From Takakia lepidozioides (taxonomy: Eukaryota > Streptophyta > Takakiopsida > Takakiales > Takakiaceae): a stretch of DNA of 64,000 bases. The notes beneath the pieces were generated by a model. The model did not search any database. It was not told where the DNA came from and was given only the letters and a program-made list of their open reading frames with translations. This document shows, piece after piece, positions 20,769 through 31,925 of the stretch. Made by a program: the position numbers and the translations under genes. Within the stretch, counting starts at the first letter, position 1; each line of letters starts with the position of its first letter. Where the stretch lies: assembly GCA_030704615.1 (NCBI GenBank), contig CM060732.1, positions 32,841,053 to 32,905,052 of the forward strand. The letters are read 5' to 3'.

Positions 20769-22243
20769 GCATGGATTGCACTCAATCCATCCGCATCCCG
20801 ATTGACCAAACCCGGTCGATGCACAACCTGAAAGTCATACTCCTGGAGTATGAGTGCCCACCGTGCAAGCTTCTCCGTAAGCTTGTCTGACAACCACTTG
20901 AGTGGTTGGTGATCCGTGACAAAGGTGAAAAGATTGCCGTATAGATAGCACCTGAAGTGTGCCACGGCCCACACTGCAGCTAAGCACTCTCCCTCATATG
21001 AGTTGTACTTAGCCTCTGCAGTGTTGTTCGAATGGCTAGCATAAGCCACTACGAACTCTCTTCCCTCATCATCCACCTGTGTGAGCACCGCTCCAAGCCC
21101 CAGCATGCTCCAATCCGTATGCAGCTGAAAGGGACGCCCCCTGATAGGTCGTCTCAGGATAGGCGCCGAGGTCAACCTCGCCTTGAGCTCTTGAAAGCTC
21201 GTTCCTGCTCATCTTCCCACTGCCACTCCTCCACCTTGGTCAGCTTGGTTAGAGCCTTTGCAATGGTACTAAATCCCTTGACAAACCGTCTATAATAGTT
21301 TGCCAACCCCATGAAAGCTCGAACTCGGCTCACATCCGTGGGGCGTGGAATTTGTGCAATGGCCTCTACCTTAGTCTGCTGTACCCCCAATCCTCCAGGA
21401 TATATCATGTGACCCAGATACTCAATCTGGTTGTGGAAAAACTTGCACTTCCCCGATGCAACTTCAATCCGTGCGCTCTCAAGCGCTCCAATACCACCTG
21501 AAGGTGTCTCTCATGCTCCTCCATCGTAACACTAAAGATGATGATGTCATCTATGTAGCACCGAGCAAAGTCCACCCCTGCTAGAATCCTATCCATGACT
21601 CTCTGAAACTCTGCAGGAGCATTCTTAAGCCCAAATGGTAAGAACCGCCACTGATATAGGCAATCCTTCCCGTGCTCATTGATCCCCCAGAATGTCGTCT
21701 TCTGCTTGTCCGCCTCCTTGATTGGCAACTGGTGATATCCGGATCGTAAATCCAAAGTGCTAAAGACCTTAGCATGCCCGATGGCATCAAAGATCTCCTC
21801 TGGTGTTGGCATGGCATACTTATCGGACTTGGTCTGACGATTTACAGGCCGGTAATCACCGCACATACGTCTCTCCGTCCAATTGCCATAGACATCCTTC
21901 TTGGCTGGCATCACTGTGGCTGAAGCATACTCTCCACCAAAGAGCCCACCAAACCTGCCTCCCAGAGATCTTGAGTCCTCATCTGAATCAAAGACCTCTC
22001 CATGTCACTGTATCTATAGGGTCTCCGAAAGATTGGCGTGTCAGTGGCCAACTCAATACGGATCTCTTGACCCTTCAGTGCTCCCAAGTCCTTCAAACTG
22101 AAGGCAAAACAATTCCTGTAAGCCCTCAGGAACCGCCGTATACGTCGTCTCTCTCCTCCGGTGACAATGGGTCCAATGTCAGGCTCCCAATTGTCCTCTG
22201 TAACTGCAACCTTAAGTCCAGTGGGCTTAGAGGTAGAGGACAA
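20765..22243 (-). pseudogene. Element C reverse transcriptase and RNase H
   Basis: The pieces 22243-21911, 21914-21405, 21408-21172 and 21175-20765 overlap by a few bases in successive frames, so only small indels separate them. Visible motifs are MCGDYRPVNRQTKSD, STLDLRSGYHQLPI, PFGLKNAPAEFQRVMDRIL, CYIDDIIIF (catalytic YIDD, near 21539-21565), ANYYRRFVKGF, FQLHTDWSMLGLGAVL (RNase H) and FVTDHQPLKWL. More complete than in B. Confidence 0.87.
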
Positions 22244-22255
22244 GTCCAGTGGTTG

Positions 22256-23570
22256 CTATGTTGCAACCTCTTGAGCAGTACTCCCTACTTGCTCAGTCAG
22301 TGACAAGGCCTCATCTTGCCCCATCATCTCATCCTCAATGACTTCCTCCACTCGAGAAAAATCCCCAACCTCATCTTTCATTGCCACCTTGGCTGCCAAC
22401 TCCCTCTGAACCTCGAGCACCTCCCATGTGTGCCATGGATGCCTGCACCCCGTGGTCCTCACATGCTCGCCCCCACTCACTGCCTGTACCGTCTCGGTAG
22501 GCAGAGAGACCATCGAGAGAAGTGTACTCCGCACTCTGCGTTGCTCAGCCCTAGCCAAGCTGATAATCCAGGTCAAGCAATTGAGATCCATTGCTTGCCC
22601 CAACACTTGAGGACGTGATGCCTCAGAAAGAGACGACACCGCCGTGGTACCAGTGGTAAAATCCATTGCCCGCTCACGCTCGTCAGCATTAGGCTCCACT
22701 AACTGCTGCAACTGAGCATCCCACAGGAGGCCAGGTCCACTATCCCAGAAAACATGCAATCCTGGGAAGCTGAGCAGTGTAGGTAATGCTGCTCGTGGTT
22801 GACCCACCTTGTTGACCACTGCCAAAGACAAACAGTCATCATGTCTCACACACTGAGACTGCCTCCCTGTGTCCAGAATGCTATCCACTGTGAGATGTGC
22901 TGGCCGCTGCACCCCATCAAACGCACGCTTGAGCAGTGCGGGTGCATCAAGTTAGTCCACCATAGCCGTGGACGATGAGCCCGTGACCCCACTGTAGCTG
23001 CATCTAGCAACACTGCTGACCCAAGCCACGACCGGACTTGATGCACACTGGCCATCACCCTGGCCCGAGAATCGCCCATCAGTGGCACATTCTCCAAGAT
23101 GTATGCTGGAGATACAGCTTGATGAAGCTGCAAGTGGCGCAAAACCCGCACCATCTCCCAAAACAGACCCGACCTCGAGTCTCGCAATCCATTGCCATGC
23201 CCGGCTGATGAATGCCCTTGGCAGGGCCAACCTGCCACTACCAGATCAATGGAGCCAACCCGCTCCAAATCCTGCGCCCCCAGCAACGAAATGTCTGCTG
23301 GCAAGGCCTGCTGATATCCACGAATTGCAGACACTGACAACAACTCAGGGTACCGCTGCACCAACTGAGCAACATGGCAAAGTGAAACGCGTCATGCAGT
23401 CTCATCCCTCTCCACATACAGGTAACGCCGAACTCGTACACCTGCCTGTAACACAGCAGCCAATCCGGTGCTGATCCCGCCAAACAAGTCCAGAAGACAA
23501 ATGCCTTCATCCGGATACTGCCACACAATAGGTGTGGTGTCCAATGGAGACAACTGAGGTGGTCCTGGTG
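22256..23570 (-). pseudogene. Element C C5-cytosine DNA methyltransferase domain
   Basis: Motif I, LLDLFGGISTGL, lies near 23480-23510. A TGA near 23388-23390 replaces the CGA seen in B after the YVERDETA block. The next frame (23364-22846) holds GWPCQGHS with the catalytic Cys codon at 23221-23223, ILENVP and AHRPRLWWTNL. The frame 22912-22256 holds EPNADERERAM and RPQVLGQAMDLNCL, resembling motifs IX-X. The same motifs in the same order in two copies with unrelated terminal repeats show that the domain is a stable part of this family. This copy is inactivated by one stop and at least two frameshifts. Confidence 0.87.
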
Positions 23571-24817
23571 CAATCCCCGCAGGCTTGTTGCACCCATCGA
23601 TCAGCATCCCGCTGCAAATCCTTGCTCGTGCCCCACAATGGAGTCTGAGCAACCATGGTAGGCAACTCCGCCATACCATACATGTCATCCTGCTCTCCCG
23701 GAGGTGGCACATCCTCTGAATGAGCGTTGCCCTCAAGCAACTCTCTAGGCCAACTCACTGCCGCTATGAATGCTGCTAGTGTCGGCATCTTGCCTCGCTG
23801 GGCAACCGCAACTCCTCCTATGAACGTCACAGGGAGCTGCACACGCCGTCCCTCCCCTGACTGCCATGCAGGCCTATAGGAAGCTGACTCCTCCCAAAAA
23901 TCTAGGGTAAAGCCCATGGGGTACAACACTGCCCCACCAACCAGGACATCGTATGAGACCGCGTCTGTCACAATGGCCTTGGCTCGCATCACTGAGCCAT
24001 CTGTAGGGTGATCCGGCCGTAGTCTGATAGCCAACTCATGCCGTGTCATGCCCCAAGCCTGCTCCGATCCTCCCAGAGACGTCTGTATCTGGAAAGGACA
24101 AGGCTCCATATCTGCCTCCGTGAGGCCCAAGCCTGCAATAGCAGCTCTGCCCAGCATCAATGGCTGAGCTCCCGAGTCCAACAAGACCCGCAGTGGCCGG
24201 CACCTCTTGCCTGCCGGTCCACTCAAACAGAAAATGCCATCCTGGTTGTCTAACATGACAACTCCAGGTAGCACCATGGCGCGCTCAATGGCTGGCCTAG
24301 CTGGCAGCTCCATCAACCTGGCAGCTGCAGCTTGCCATGGCGCCGCCGTGGCAGTCTTGACCCTCAAATCCAAGGATCCCTCCGGCACTACACCTCCCAC
24401 TATCTCCGCAGAAGATGAAGTAACCTCCCCATTCTCACAGAGTGTAGCTGCCAGCCTGAACACCTCAGCTGGTCTTACCCCCGGCGTCGCAATCATGGTA
24501 GCCGAGAACAATGGAGCCTGGCACACAGATGTGGCTGCTCCTAGCAGCACACTAGCTATCGTAGCCTTGGCAACACTAGGTAGTGGTGCTACCTGTGTAG
24601 CTCTCCCCAATGGCATAGTAACCTCCGCCTCGGTAACAGTCGGGCGAGAACTAGGTGCCATGGATGGCGTCGACACTGTCTCCGCCAATGTGAATGACTG
24701 AGGAAGCCTAGCCTGATGACTTGCCTCCCCACGCTGTGGATCCAACTCCACCTCTGCACCTCGTGGCTCACGGCTGCAGCAGACTCCACCTGCACTAGTG
24801 GTAGTGCTGATCCACAC
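23507..24817 (-). pseudogene. Element C protease and flanking linkers
   Basis: The 436-residue frame contains LLDSGAQPLMLGRAAIAG (near 24,135-24,190), the DSG-type aspartic protease active site, preceded by the Ala/Thr/Val-rich linker also seen in B. It leads toward the DNMT, but a frame change just before motif I separates them. Confidence 0.8.
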
Positions 24818-26373
24818 ATGAATCCCATGCCTCCCATATTTCCTCCCTCAGGAGCAGGAGGTGGACCATCCGGCCTTAGAGCCGGTACCACCTGAGCTGT
24901 AGCCATGGCAGCGAGCCTCTGCTCTAGCTGCTGAAGCCGGTTGGCCATGCCTTGGTCAACACCCTGACCTCCGCGTCCTTGGCCATGTTGAGCTTGCCCT
25001 TGCCCTGCACCTCGTGGCTGGCCACCTCGTCCTCTCTGGGCTGCTCCACCTCGCCCCCGGCCACCATTGTTCCCTTAGAACTGGCCTGGGCGCAACTCAG
25101 GATGCAAACCATAACACTGGGCCTCTCCATGCCCGTGCTTGCCACAATGCCCACACTGCAACTGTGTAGGCTGTGCATGTGCCGACCATTTGCCTCCCTC
25201 TGGGCAATCCTTCTTGACATGGGGTCCTCCACATGTCCAGCACACCATATCCGCCCGTTGTTGGCTAGCAAATGAAGGGAGAGACCCCTGCATTTGAGGT
25301 CCTCTCTGCCCTTCCCTGAGCTTCACCTGAGCCCCCTTGTTGCCTTGAGCACGTTGAGGTAGTGGTTGGCTAGGAGCACCACTACCCCGTGGTGTCTCCT
25401 TAGCAAATCCCACCATGACCACTCGTTCCTCCACCATGTTGAGCTCTATCCGCTCTGCCAGCAAAAACACATTTGCTAAGGTGGGTTGGGTCGCTTGTAG
25501 GAGAGTTGCATCCCGCACCCTTCTCCTCAGCTCCTTGTCCAATATCCCATATCAGAATTGGACTGCCTGAGCTTCCGTAACCCCTTGGGTTACATTTATC
25601 AAGCGCCTCATGCGAGTGAAAGCCTCCCTCAAGCTCTCGGTCGGCTTCCGTTGGAACTCTTGCAAGCTCCGCAACTTCTCTGTCCTCACCCCTTGGTAGT
25701 TCCCTCTCAACTCTTCGAAGAACTCCACAACAGGGTTGAAGGCAGGCACGAGTACTAGTGTTGGTGCGGTAGTGGCTTGGGTGGACGTCGTAGCTACTGT
25801 ACCACCAGTCCCACTAGTCCCACTGCTACTTGCTGAAGCGGTCGGTGCAGCGGCAGGTGTAGTCACTGCCCTCGTGGCTCTAGTGCCCCTAGTGATGGAG
25901 ACATAGTCGGGTGACCAGTACATCCTCTACTCCTCGATCTCAACCTCATGCCCCTGCCTGAACTCATGGTAATCATCCATAGGCGGTCCCTCAAGGTGTT
26001 GAAACAGCCCCTTCCATGCCATGAAAGGCGTAAATAGTTGTGGATTGCGCATTTGCTGCAAATCATACCAACTATCAAACTCTTGGATAAAATCATCCAA
26101 CTCGATGGTGCCCACCGCCCCAGAGTACCTTCGTGGCCCTTTGATAGCTCCATACATCTCCTCCATTGTGTCCCACAACAATGACAAAGAAACAACTTGC
26201 ACCGCCGGTATGAGTCCTCCTGATTCACAATCCGAATCAGAACCTTCCGTAGAAGACACAGGAGGTGAAGGTGGCCTAAACCGCACACCTCGTCTCGTAT
26301 ACCCACTAGTATCGCTAGTGCTCGAACCGGCACTGTCCCCAGCAACTAGTGGCACCTCCGTGTTGACACTCAA
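24589..26373 (-). pseudogene. Element C Gag with two zinc knuckles
   Basis: Gag is split into frames 26373-25927, 25923-25552, 25542-25075 and 24948-24589 by a TAG near 25926, a TGA near 25546 and a TAA near 25072. Element B has Trp or Gln codons at these places. Capsid-like text (FNPVVEFFEELRGNYQG) and two CCHC knuckles (CWTCGGPHVKKDC and CGHCGKHGHGEAQC, 25,100-25,240) are clear. As in B, no in-frame ATG precedes the first segment. Confidence 0.82.
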
Positions 26374-27019
26374 CCGGTCATGAACATGTTCCTAACCCCT
26401 TCTCCACAAGGTAACCGGATAGAGAACCTATTGCGGCTTATGGTTTGGAATACTAAGTTCCTAACATAGCCTACACCTGTACCTGCATCCACCGCAAGCA
26501 CTCCTATGGTTGGCTGGTCATCACCTCCAACCTCACCACATGAGAAACAATGATGGTCTGGCTGGTCATCACCCCAGCCTCACCATCGACAGCATGCTCT
26601 AGGACTGGGCGGTGATCAAATCCGGACCAATCACCTATAAAAACAAGCGCCCACACAAAACTAGCATGGCACACAGTCAAGCATGCAGGTATGGAGGGGA
26701 TCCAAACACAAGAAATCAGAACGACAACTCCCCCACACCAAAAACAACTCCACGGTGTTGCTCCTGCAAGGACACCCCAGCCCAAACCCAGACTGACTCT
26801 TGCCTCCATCTACGGAAAGGTCTTGGCCTAGTGAGAGGGTGGAAACTACGAGGAAGAGAAGCTAAAGCAATGCCTAACCCCAGAATGCCCTCATCCCAAC
26901 ACTCTTCCTCTCATCTCTTCCCTCACTTGCATGACCATGGGAATATCATGAAGATACTCCTCAAACCGCCCTCCACGAGCTTCAAAATTCGGCCTTCAAG
27001 ACCACATATCAGTCCTTAG

Positions 27020-27785
27020 GTAGTCCACCAGTGCCTCCACGAGTCAGCACAGGCCGTCCACAGGTCAACACGGGCCACCACAGACCAGCACAGGCCCACA
27101 CAGCTCACAGGCCACAACCTGTCACAGCCCTACACAGGTCACAGGGTCACAGCCCCATAGGCCGCAGCATGTCACAGCCCCAAAGGCCACATGTCACAGC
27201 CTGTCACAACCCATCACAACCACAAAGGCCACAGGCACAGCCTGCCACAGCCCTACAAAGGTCACAGGGTCACAGCCCCAAAGGCCGCAGCCTATCGCAG
27301 CCCCTCACAGCCCCATAGGCCACAGGGCACAGCCTGTCACAGCCCAACACAGCCTATCACAGCCCCTCACAGCCCGTCACAGCCCCACAGGCCACTAGGC
27401 ACAGCCTGTCACAGCCTCTCACAGCCCGTCACAGCCCCAAAGGCCAGGGGCGCAGCCCGTCACAGCCCGTCACAGCCCCAAAAGGCCACCGGCACAGCCC
27501 TTCACAGCCCATCACAGCCCCCAAGGCCACCGGCGCAGCCCGTCATAGGCCCTCACAGCCCGTCACAGCCCCGAAGGCCACCGGCACAGGCCCTCACAGG
27601 CCCTCACAGCCCGTGACAGCCCCGAAGGCCACCGGTGCACCCGTGACAGCCCCTCACAGCCCCTCACAGCCCCGAAGGCCACCGGCGCAGCCCGGCACAG
27701 CCCCCAAGGCCACCGGCACAGCCCCTCACAGCCCCTCACTGCCCCCAAGGCCACAGGGACAGCCCCTCACAGCCCCATCCATGGC
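27020..27785 (-). repeat. G-rich tandem array in element C leader
   Basis: On the element strand this is dozens of GGGCTGTGA or GGGCTGTGAC words with interposed GGCCTTTGGGG blocks. Runs of three or four G at 6-7 nt spacing recur, so the RNA or coding strand could fold into G-quadruplexes. Element B has no equivalent here. Confidence 0.8.
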
Positions 27786-28319
27786 CGCTCTGGCAGTTTA
27801 GCCATTTCTCCAAGAGGTTTAGCCACGCCGAGCTAGGGTTTGTGTCTCTTGGACTCTAGGCTTCTTTCCACCGAGCTAGGGTTTGTGTCTCTTGGACTCT
27901 AGGCTTCTTTCCACCGAGCTATGGCGGCTGTGAGGAAATCAACAAGGTATTCTTGCTCTTTCGGCTCCCACACACCACCATAGTAGCCCTAAGCCATGAG
28001 GTGGTTGCCACAAACCAAGCCTTCTTTCTCACTTAGCCTCCCCAAACATGCCACTAAACTCAATGGCAAACAACCAAGCCCTGCTGGTTCCCAGCCCTTG
28101 TGATCACTCATTCAAGCACTCTCCTTGGCCATAGCATCTGTCTTAGAGCCTATTCCAGCCCCCTACACCTGCTGCTTCAAGAGTTGCGCTCCCTTCAAGC
28201 TTGAAGTTGAAACCCCAACTCACATAGGCCCTACAAGTGCTTTTCTTTCACTCCAAGTGGAAACCAGCCCTAGACCTTCCGTTCTAGCTCTCTAAGGCTT
28301 GAAAACAAGAGCCTCAATG

Positions 28320-28660
28320 GGCTGAAGGCATGCTCCACACATGCCCCACTCTCACCATAAGAGAATCAGCTCCTTTGCTTCATTTCTTGCACCCACAAAC
28401 CTGAAAATACAAGCTTCAGCAGGCTGAAAGCATGCTCCACATGCCCTACAGGGAAACCAGCCCCTTCCTTCCTTTCTTGCACTCCCACACCTGAAAGTGC
28501 AAGCCTTCACCAGGCTGATAGCATGCTCCACACATGCATTGCCCTCACATAAGGGAAGTCAGCCCTTCCCTCTTCCTTGCTTGCCCTCCAAGCTTGAAGA
28601 TGGAAGCTTCAATGAGCTGAATACATGCTCCACACATGCAACCTCTTCACACAAGAGATA
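28320..28660 (-). repeat. Four imperfect 110-bp repeats with GCATGTGTGGAGCATGC
   Basis: Units start near 28322, 28418, 28505 and 28610 on the + axis, each with (c)agctga..catgctccacacatgc followed by ..atcagcccc. Three keep the 17-nt inverted motif exactly and one is shortened. The same 17-mer occurs once in the leader of B (near 3004). Confidence 0.65.
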
Positions 28661-29376
28661 TCAGCCCCCTATCTTGGCTCCTTGGCTCCTTGAAGCTCTC
28701 TAAGACAAGACTAAGCACTCCACAGCCCTTGCCAAGCTCCTGAAACCCTAAGGCTAACATTTCCAGCCACAAGACACTCTTCTTGTGGTGCAAGAACTTT
28801 TCTTCCAAGCTCTGAAACCCTAGGTGCACATTACATGGCCTTGCCGCACCTCTTAGCTCCTGTTCCAGCCCCGCTCTTGCCATGGCAAGAGCCCTCATAC
28901 CGCTGGAGTTTCAGATTGAAACCCCCAACTCAACATAGCCACAAATGCATTGGCTTGCATACAAGAGAAATCAGCCATCTCTCTTCACTCATACCTCCTT
29001 ATGAGCTTGAAGTTGGAGCTCCCGATAACTGTGACTTACATCTAACACCCTCGCAGCTCCACATTGCTGCAGCTCCTTAACTTGGCCTGCAGCTGAAGAA
29101 GACGACCACCAGTTCACCCACTCGAGACCAGCATCTCCCCCGCTTCACACTAGAAGCCCAAACTTGGTTGCCATAGCGTTGAGCTATGCAACGCCGCTCT
29201 TCGACGTAGGCTATCCGCCTCTCTATCCATTGCAAACCTGCAACCTGTTCGCCTTTGCACTCTATCCACTTTGGATAGGCTCATGCACGGATCCCTGCAC
29301 TCTAGGCTGAACCGCTTCTCATGAAAATACAAGTGCTACAAAACAACTCGAACCTGGCACTCACAGACTCGAGCTG

Positions 29377-29389
29377 ATCTTTCTCGAGT
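29377..29389 (-). promoter_or_regulatory. Self-complementary primer-binding site of element C
   Basis: On the element strand, ACTCGAGAAAGAT at the end of A1 is the exact reverse complement of ATCTTTCTCGAGT at 29543-29555 inside A1 (13 of 13). That complement forms the loop of the conserved GAGGCTCA/TGAGCCTC hairpin. Confidence 0.75.
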
Positions 29390-29705
29390 GATAAAGAAGA
29401 AGAATACAAGCACGAGCTCACAAATTTGAAGGATAAACTCATGCATATATAACCTCATCACTCAAATACAAGTCAAGCCAAGTGCACCCCACGCCATGGG
29501 GAATCCACACTACGGCGCCATAGCTAGGCGCGGTGAGGCTCAACTCGAGAAAGATGAGCCTCCCGCGCTTGCCGTGAAGATAACCACTCCAGGGCCTAAA
29601 TCTGCTTTGACCCTTGGATTGACACTTGGGCCAATCCCAAATGTCAATATGTAAAAGCTAGCTATTTCCTAGCTAGTTTCACACTAGTGATAAAATAACT
29701 TGACA
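29389..29705 (-). repeat. Element C left terminal repeat (A1) with self-primer hairpin
   Basis: 317 bp, with four differences from A2 (18368-18684). The hairpin stem is at 29535-29542 and 29555-29562, extendable with a bulge to GCGCGG...CCGCGC. The 12-nt loop holds most of the self-primer sequence. The stem is shared with B although the surrounding repeat sequence is not. Confidence 0.9.
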
Positions 29706-30058
29706 ACCGGTTTGTGATAGAGACTGATCATCTTCCACTAAAAGCTCTTGTTAAGCCTAGAGAACTTCATGGCAGACTTGCTAGATGGGCTATGTACCTA
29801 CATGAGTTTGACTTGGATATAGTCTACAAGAAGGGCAAGGAAAACACGAATGCTGATGCACTCACACGGATTGATCCTCCTATCAGCAGGCCGATGCTCA
29901 CTTTGGATGACCTGCAGGTTGTTGCTGATGCTGCCACTCCTCTTGATCCTACTCCTCTTCTCAACCTTCTTTGTGCAGATCAGCAGCCTTTGGCCCTGGA
30001 TTCTCATGGCATATTGTCTACCTGGGGCTGGTCCAGCCTATTTGATGATCCTGGCTGA
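29706..30058 (+). pseudogene. Element A RNase H, 3' part
   Basis: This continues the A frame after insertion C: ETDHLPLKALVKPRELHGR, WAMYLHEFDLDIVYKKGKEN, NADALTRI. These are the terminal RNase H blocks of gypsy elements. The frame stays open to 30056. Confidence 0.85.
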
Positions 30059-30324
30059 TTTATTCATGTGTTAGCATGTGTGGTGGATCTATCGCTTCGC
30101 GAGAATTCGGACAAGTTTGGTGGAAGTTCCCTATTGTGTTTTAGTCCTTCTCTTTCATAGGCTCCCGAGTTTATTGTATTTCGGCTGCTGCACTCCAATG
30201 TGACTATTGGCTTGAGCCTCAAGGCCTGACTTGGTTGTCCATGAGTAGTAACAAATGAGGTGAAGGTATCCCTGGCTGGAGATCATAGGGGCAGGCACTC
30301 CAGACCACCTTTTCTAAAAACCCA
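30059..30324 (+). other. Element A spacer between RNase H and integrase
   Basis: About 270 bp with no motif seen. It may be decayed linker coding sequence. Confidence 0.4.
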
Positions 30325-31510
30325 TTGTCTACCTCTTATGTGCAGTGCAAGTCATGGATGCTCAGCTACATGCTGCGCTACTCCAGCGATGCCAATCAGG
30401 GCATTCGCCAGCTGGCCTTTCCGAGTCCTTGCGTAAACAAATTCTCTATCATGTGTCTACTCACCGTTTTATGGGTGATAAGCTTTTCAAGGAGCTTACT
30501 AGAGGAGGAGTGCCATGCTACTTGGAGGTGCCACCACGGAGCCAACTGAATGCTTTATTGGAGCGTTTCCATTGTTCCTTGTATGCAAGTCACCTTGGTA
30601 TCAAGAAAACTGTGGCCCGCATCCAAGAGGTATATTATTGGCTGGGAATTCACCGAGATGTCACCGAGTTCATCTCTAAATGTGAAGGTTGTCGTGCTAA
30701 CATTGCTCTCCCTAGGGCCCGGATCTTGTAGGAGTTGCAGCCTTTCCCTATCACCCATGCTTTTGCTCGTGTTGGCATTGACTTGGTAGGACCCCTCGCA
30801 CTCACATCAAAGGGTCGAAGCTACCTTTGTGTTGTTACCGACTACTTGACTAAGTGGGTAGAAGTCCGGCCTTTGCGTTCCAAGGCAAGTGATGTTGTAG
30901 CTCAGTTCTTCTTCAATGAGATCCTTATGTGACCATGGGTGTCCTCGGGAGATACTAACGGATCAAGGCAAGGAGTTTTGTAACCAGCTCCTCATGGTGG
31001 TGTGCTTCAACTTTGGTGTCAAGCATTCCACCACAGCCCCATACCATCCCCAGACCAATGGCCTTACGGAACGCTTCAACCAAACTCTTTGCCGCATGTT
31101 GGGAGAAGAATGGCGTACTTACCAGGGAGTGGGATACATTTCTTCCCCCTATTCTCTTTGTTTATCGCACCGCCGTGCATGCTAGCACTAAGAATACTCC
31201 TTTTGAGTTGTTGTATGGTCGCAAGTGTGTTTCTCCTTTACATTCTACCCCTCTTATTTCTACTGTAGCTGAGCCAGTTGATCTTGAGACCTTTGTTGAG
31301 GATCTTCATGCTCTGCGGTGTCCATCCATGATGCCAAGACGAACATTGGTAAGGCTCAGCTCACCCAAGCTCGTAATTTTATCAAGCGTGTCCAATATTC
31401 TAACCTTTTTCACGTAGGACAGGCCGTGTGCATTCGGCTGCAGCATGGTAAACATGCATGCAAATCTAAGCTTAAAGATCGACGGTCCATACTTGATCTA
31501 TGAGCTTTTA
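30325..31510 (+). pseudogene. Element A integrase
   Basis: The zinc domain pattern ERFHCSLYASHLGIKKT then CEGC lies at 30560-30700. A TAG at 30729-30731 replaces an expected codon before ELQPFPITHAFARVGIDLVGPL (first Asp). LTDQGKEF (second Asp) is near 30955 in a new frame. HPQTNGLTERFNQ (Glu) is near 31055. A GQAVCIRLQHGKHACKSKL block near 31420 fits the C-terminal domain. There is no PHD finger, in contrast to B and C. Three or more lesions inactivate it. Confidence 0.82.
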
Positions 31511-31925
31511 CATGGGCGACGTGCTCTCCTTCTTCCACAGGGGTTCAATGTCCACGCGCATGATGAACCCATCCCACCGTACGTCCCTCCACATTGATGC
31601 ACGTAAGATCAAAGACCAGCTCGGAATGCACCAGATCCGTGAGAGAAACTCTTGCTCTTCTTCAGATTGGCTTCCTCGGCGGATTAGTGTTAGCTTGCGG
31701 ATCTGGTCTTTTGTTCTAGCTCTTGATGCATTTGTAGACCTATGATATGTCACCGCGTATACTCCCTGCACGGTTTTCCTAGCCAAAGGTTTTGTCCTCG
31801 GCCCAATTTGCAGGTGCCAGGTTTTCCTTTGGTAGGTTTTTGACCCAGCAGTGGAGGGTGATCTTATCCCCAACATTTACTTATTATTTCTTATATTGTA
31901 CTTCGCGGAGCTCAGGATTTTTCGT
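31511..31925 (+). other. Element A 3' coding remnant and UTR
   Basis: Short open pieces in several frames followed by non-coding DNA up to the polypurine tract. No domain visible. Confidence 0.4.

Larger units (their letters stand above)
26384..29376 (-). other. Element C leader, non-coding, repeat-rich
   Basis: This 3-kb leader between the primer site and Gag has three parts (element order): a region with four roughly 110-bp imperfect repeats (28320-28660) each carrying a GCATGTGTGGAGCATGC-like motif, a single-copy stretch, and a 750-bp G-rich array (27020-27785). Long open frames in the array arise from its periodicity. Confidence 0.65.
18179..29705 (-). mobile_element. DNMT-encoding Ty3/gypsy retrotransposon C
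   Basis: This 11,527-bp element is inserted antisense into the RNase H of A with an ACCG duplication (18175-18178 and 29706-29709). It is the same coding family as B: Gag with two knuckles, protease, C5-DNMT, RT, RNase H, integrase, PHD. The repeats and 3-kb leader differ from B. A1 and A2 are both 317 bp with four differences by eye, so the insertion is young, yet the coding region carries many stops and frameshifts. That hints it was mobilised while already defective. Termini read TGTC and CGACA on its own strand. Confidence 0.92.

Noticed and set aside
27031-27801. Long Pro/Gln/His-rich ORFs on the + strand
   Set aside because: They follow the 7-11 nt tandem array of the element C leader, lie antisense to the element, and have no start context or domain.
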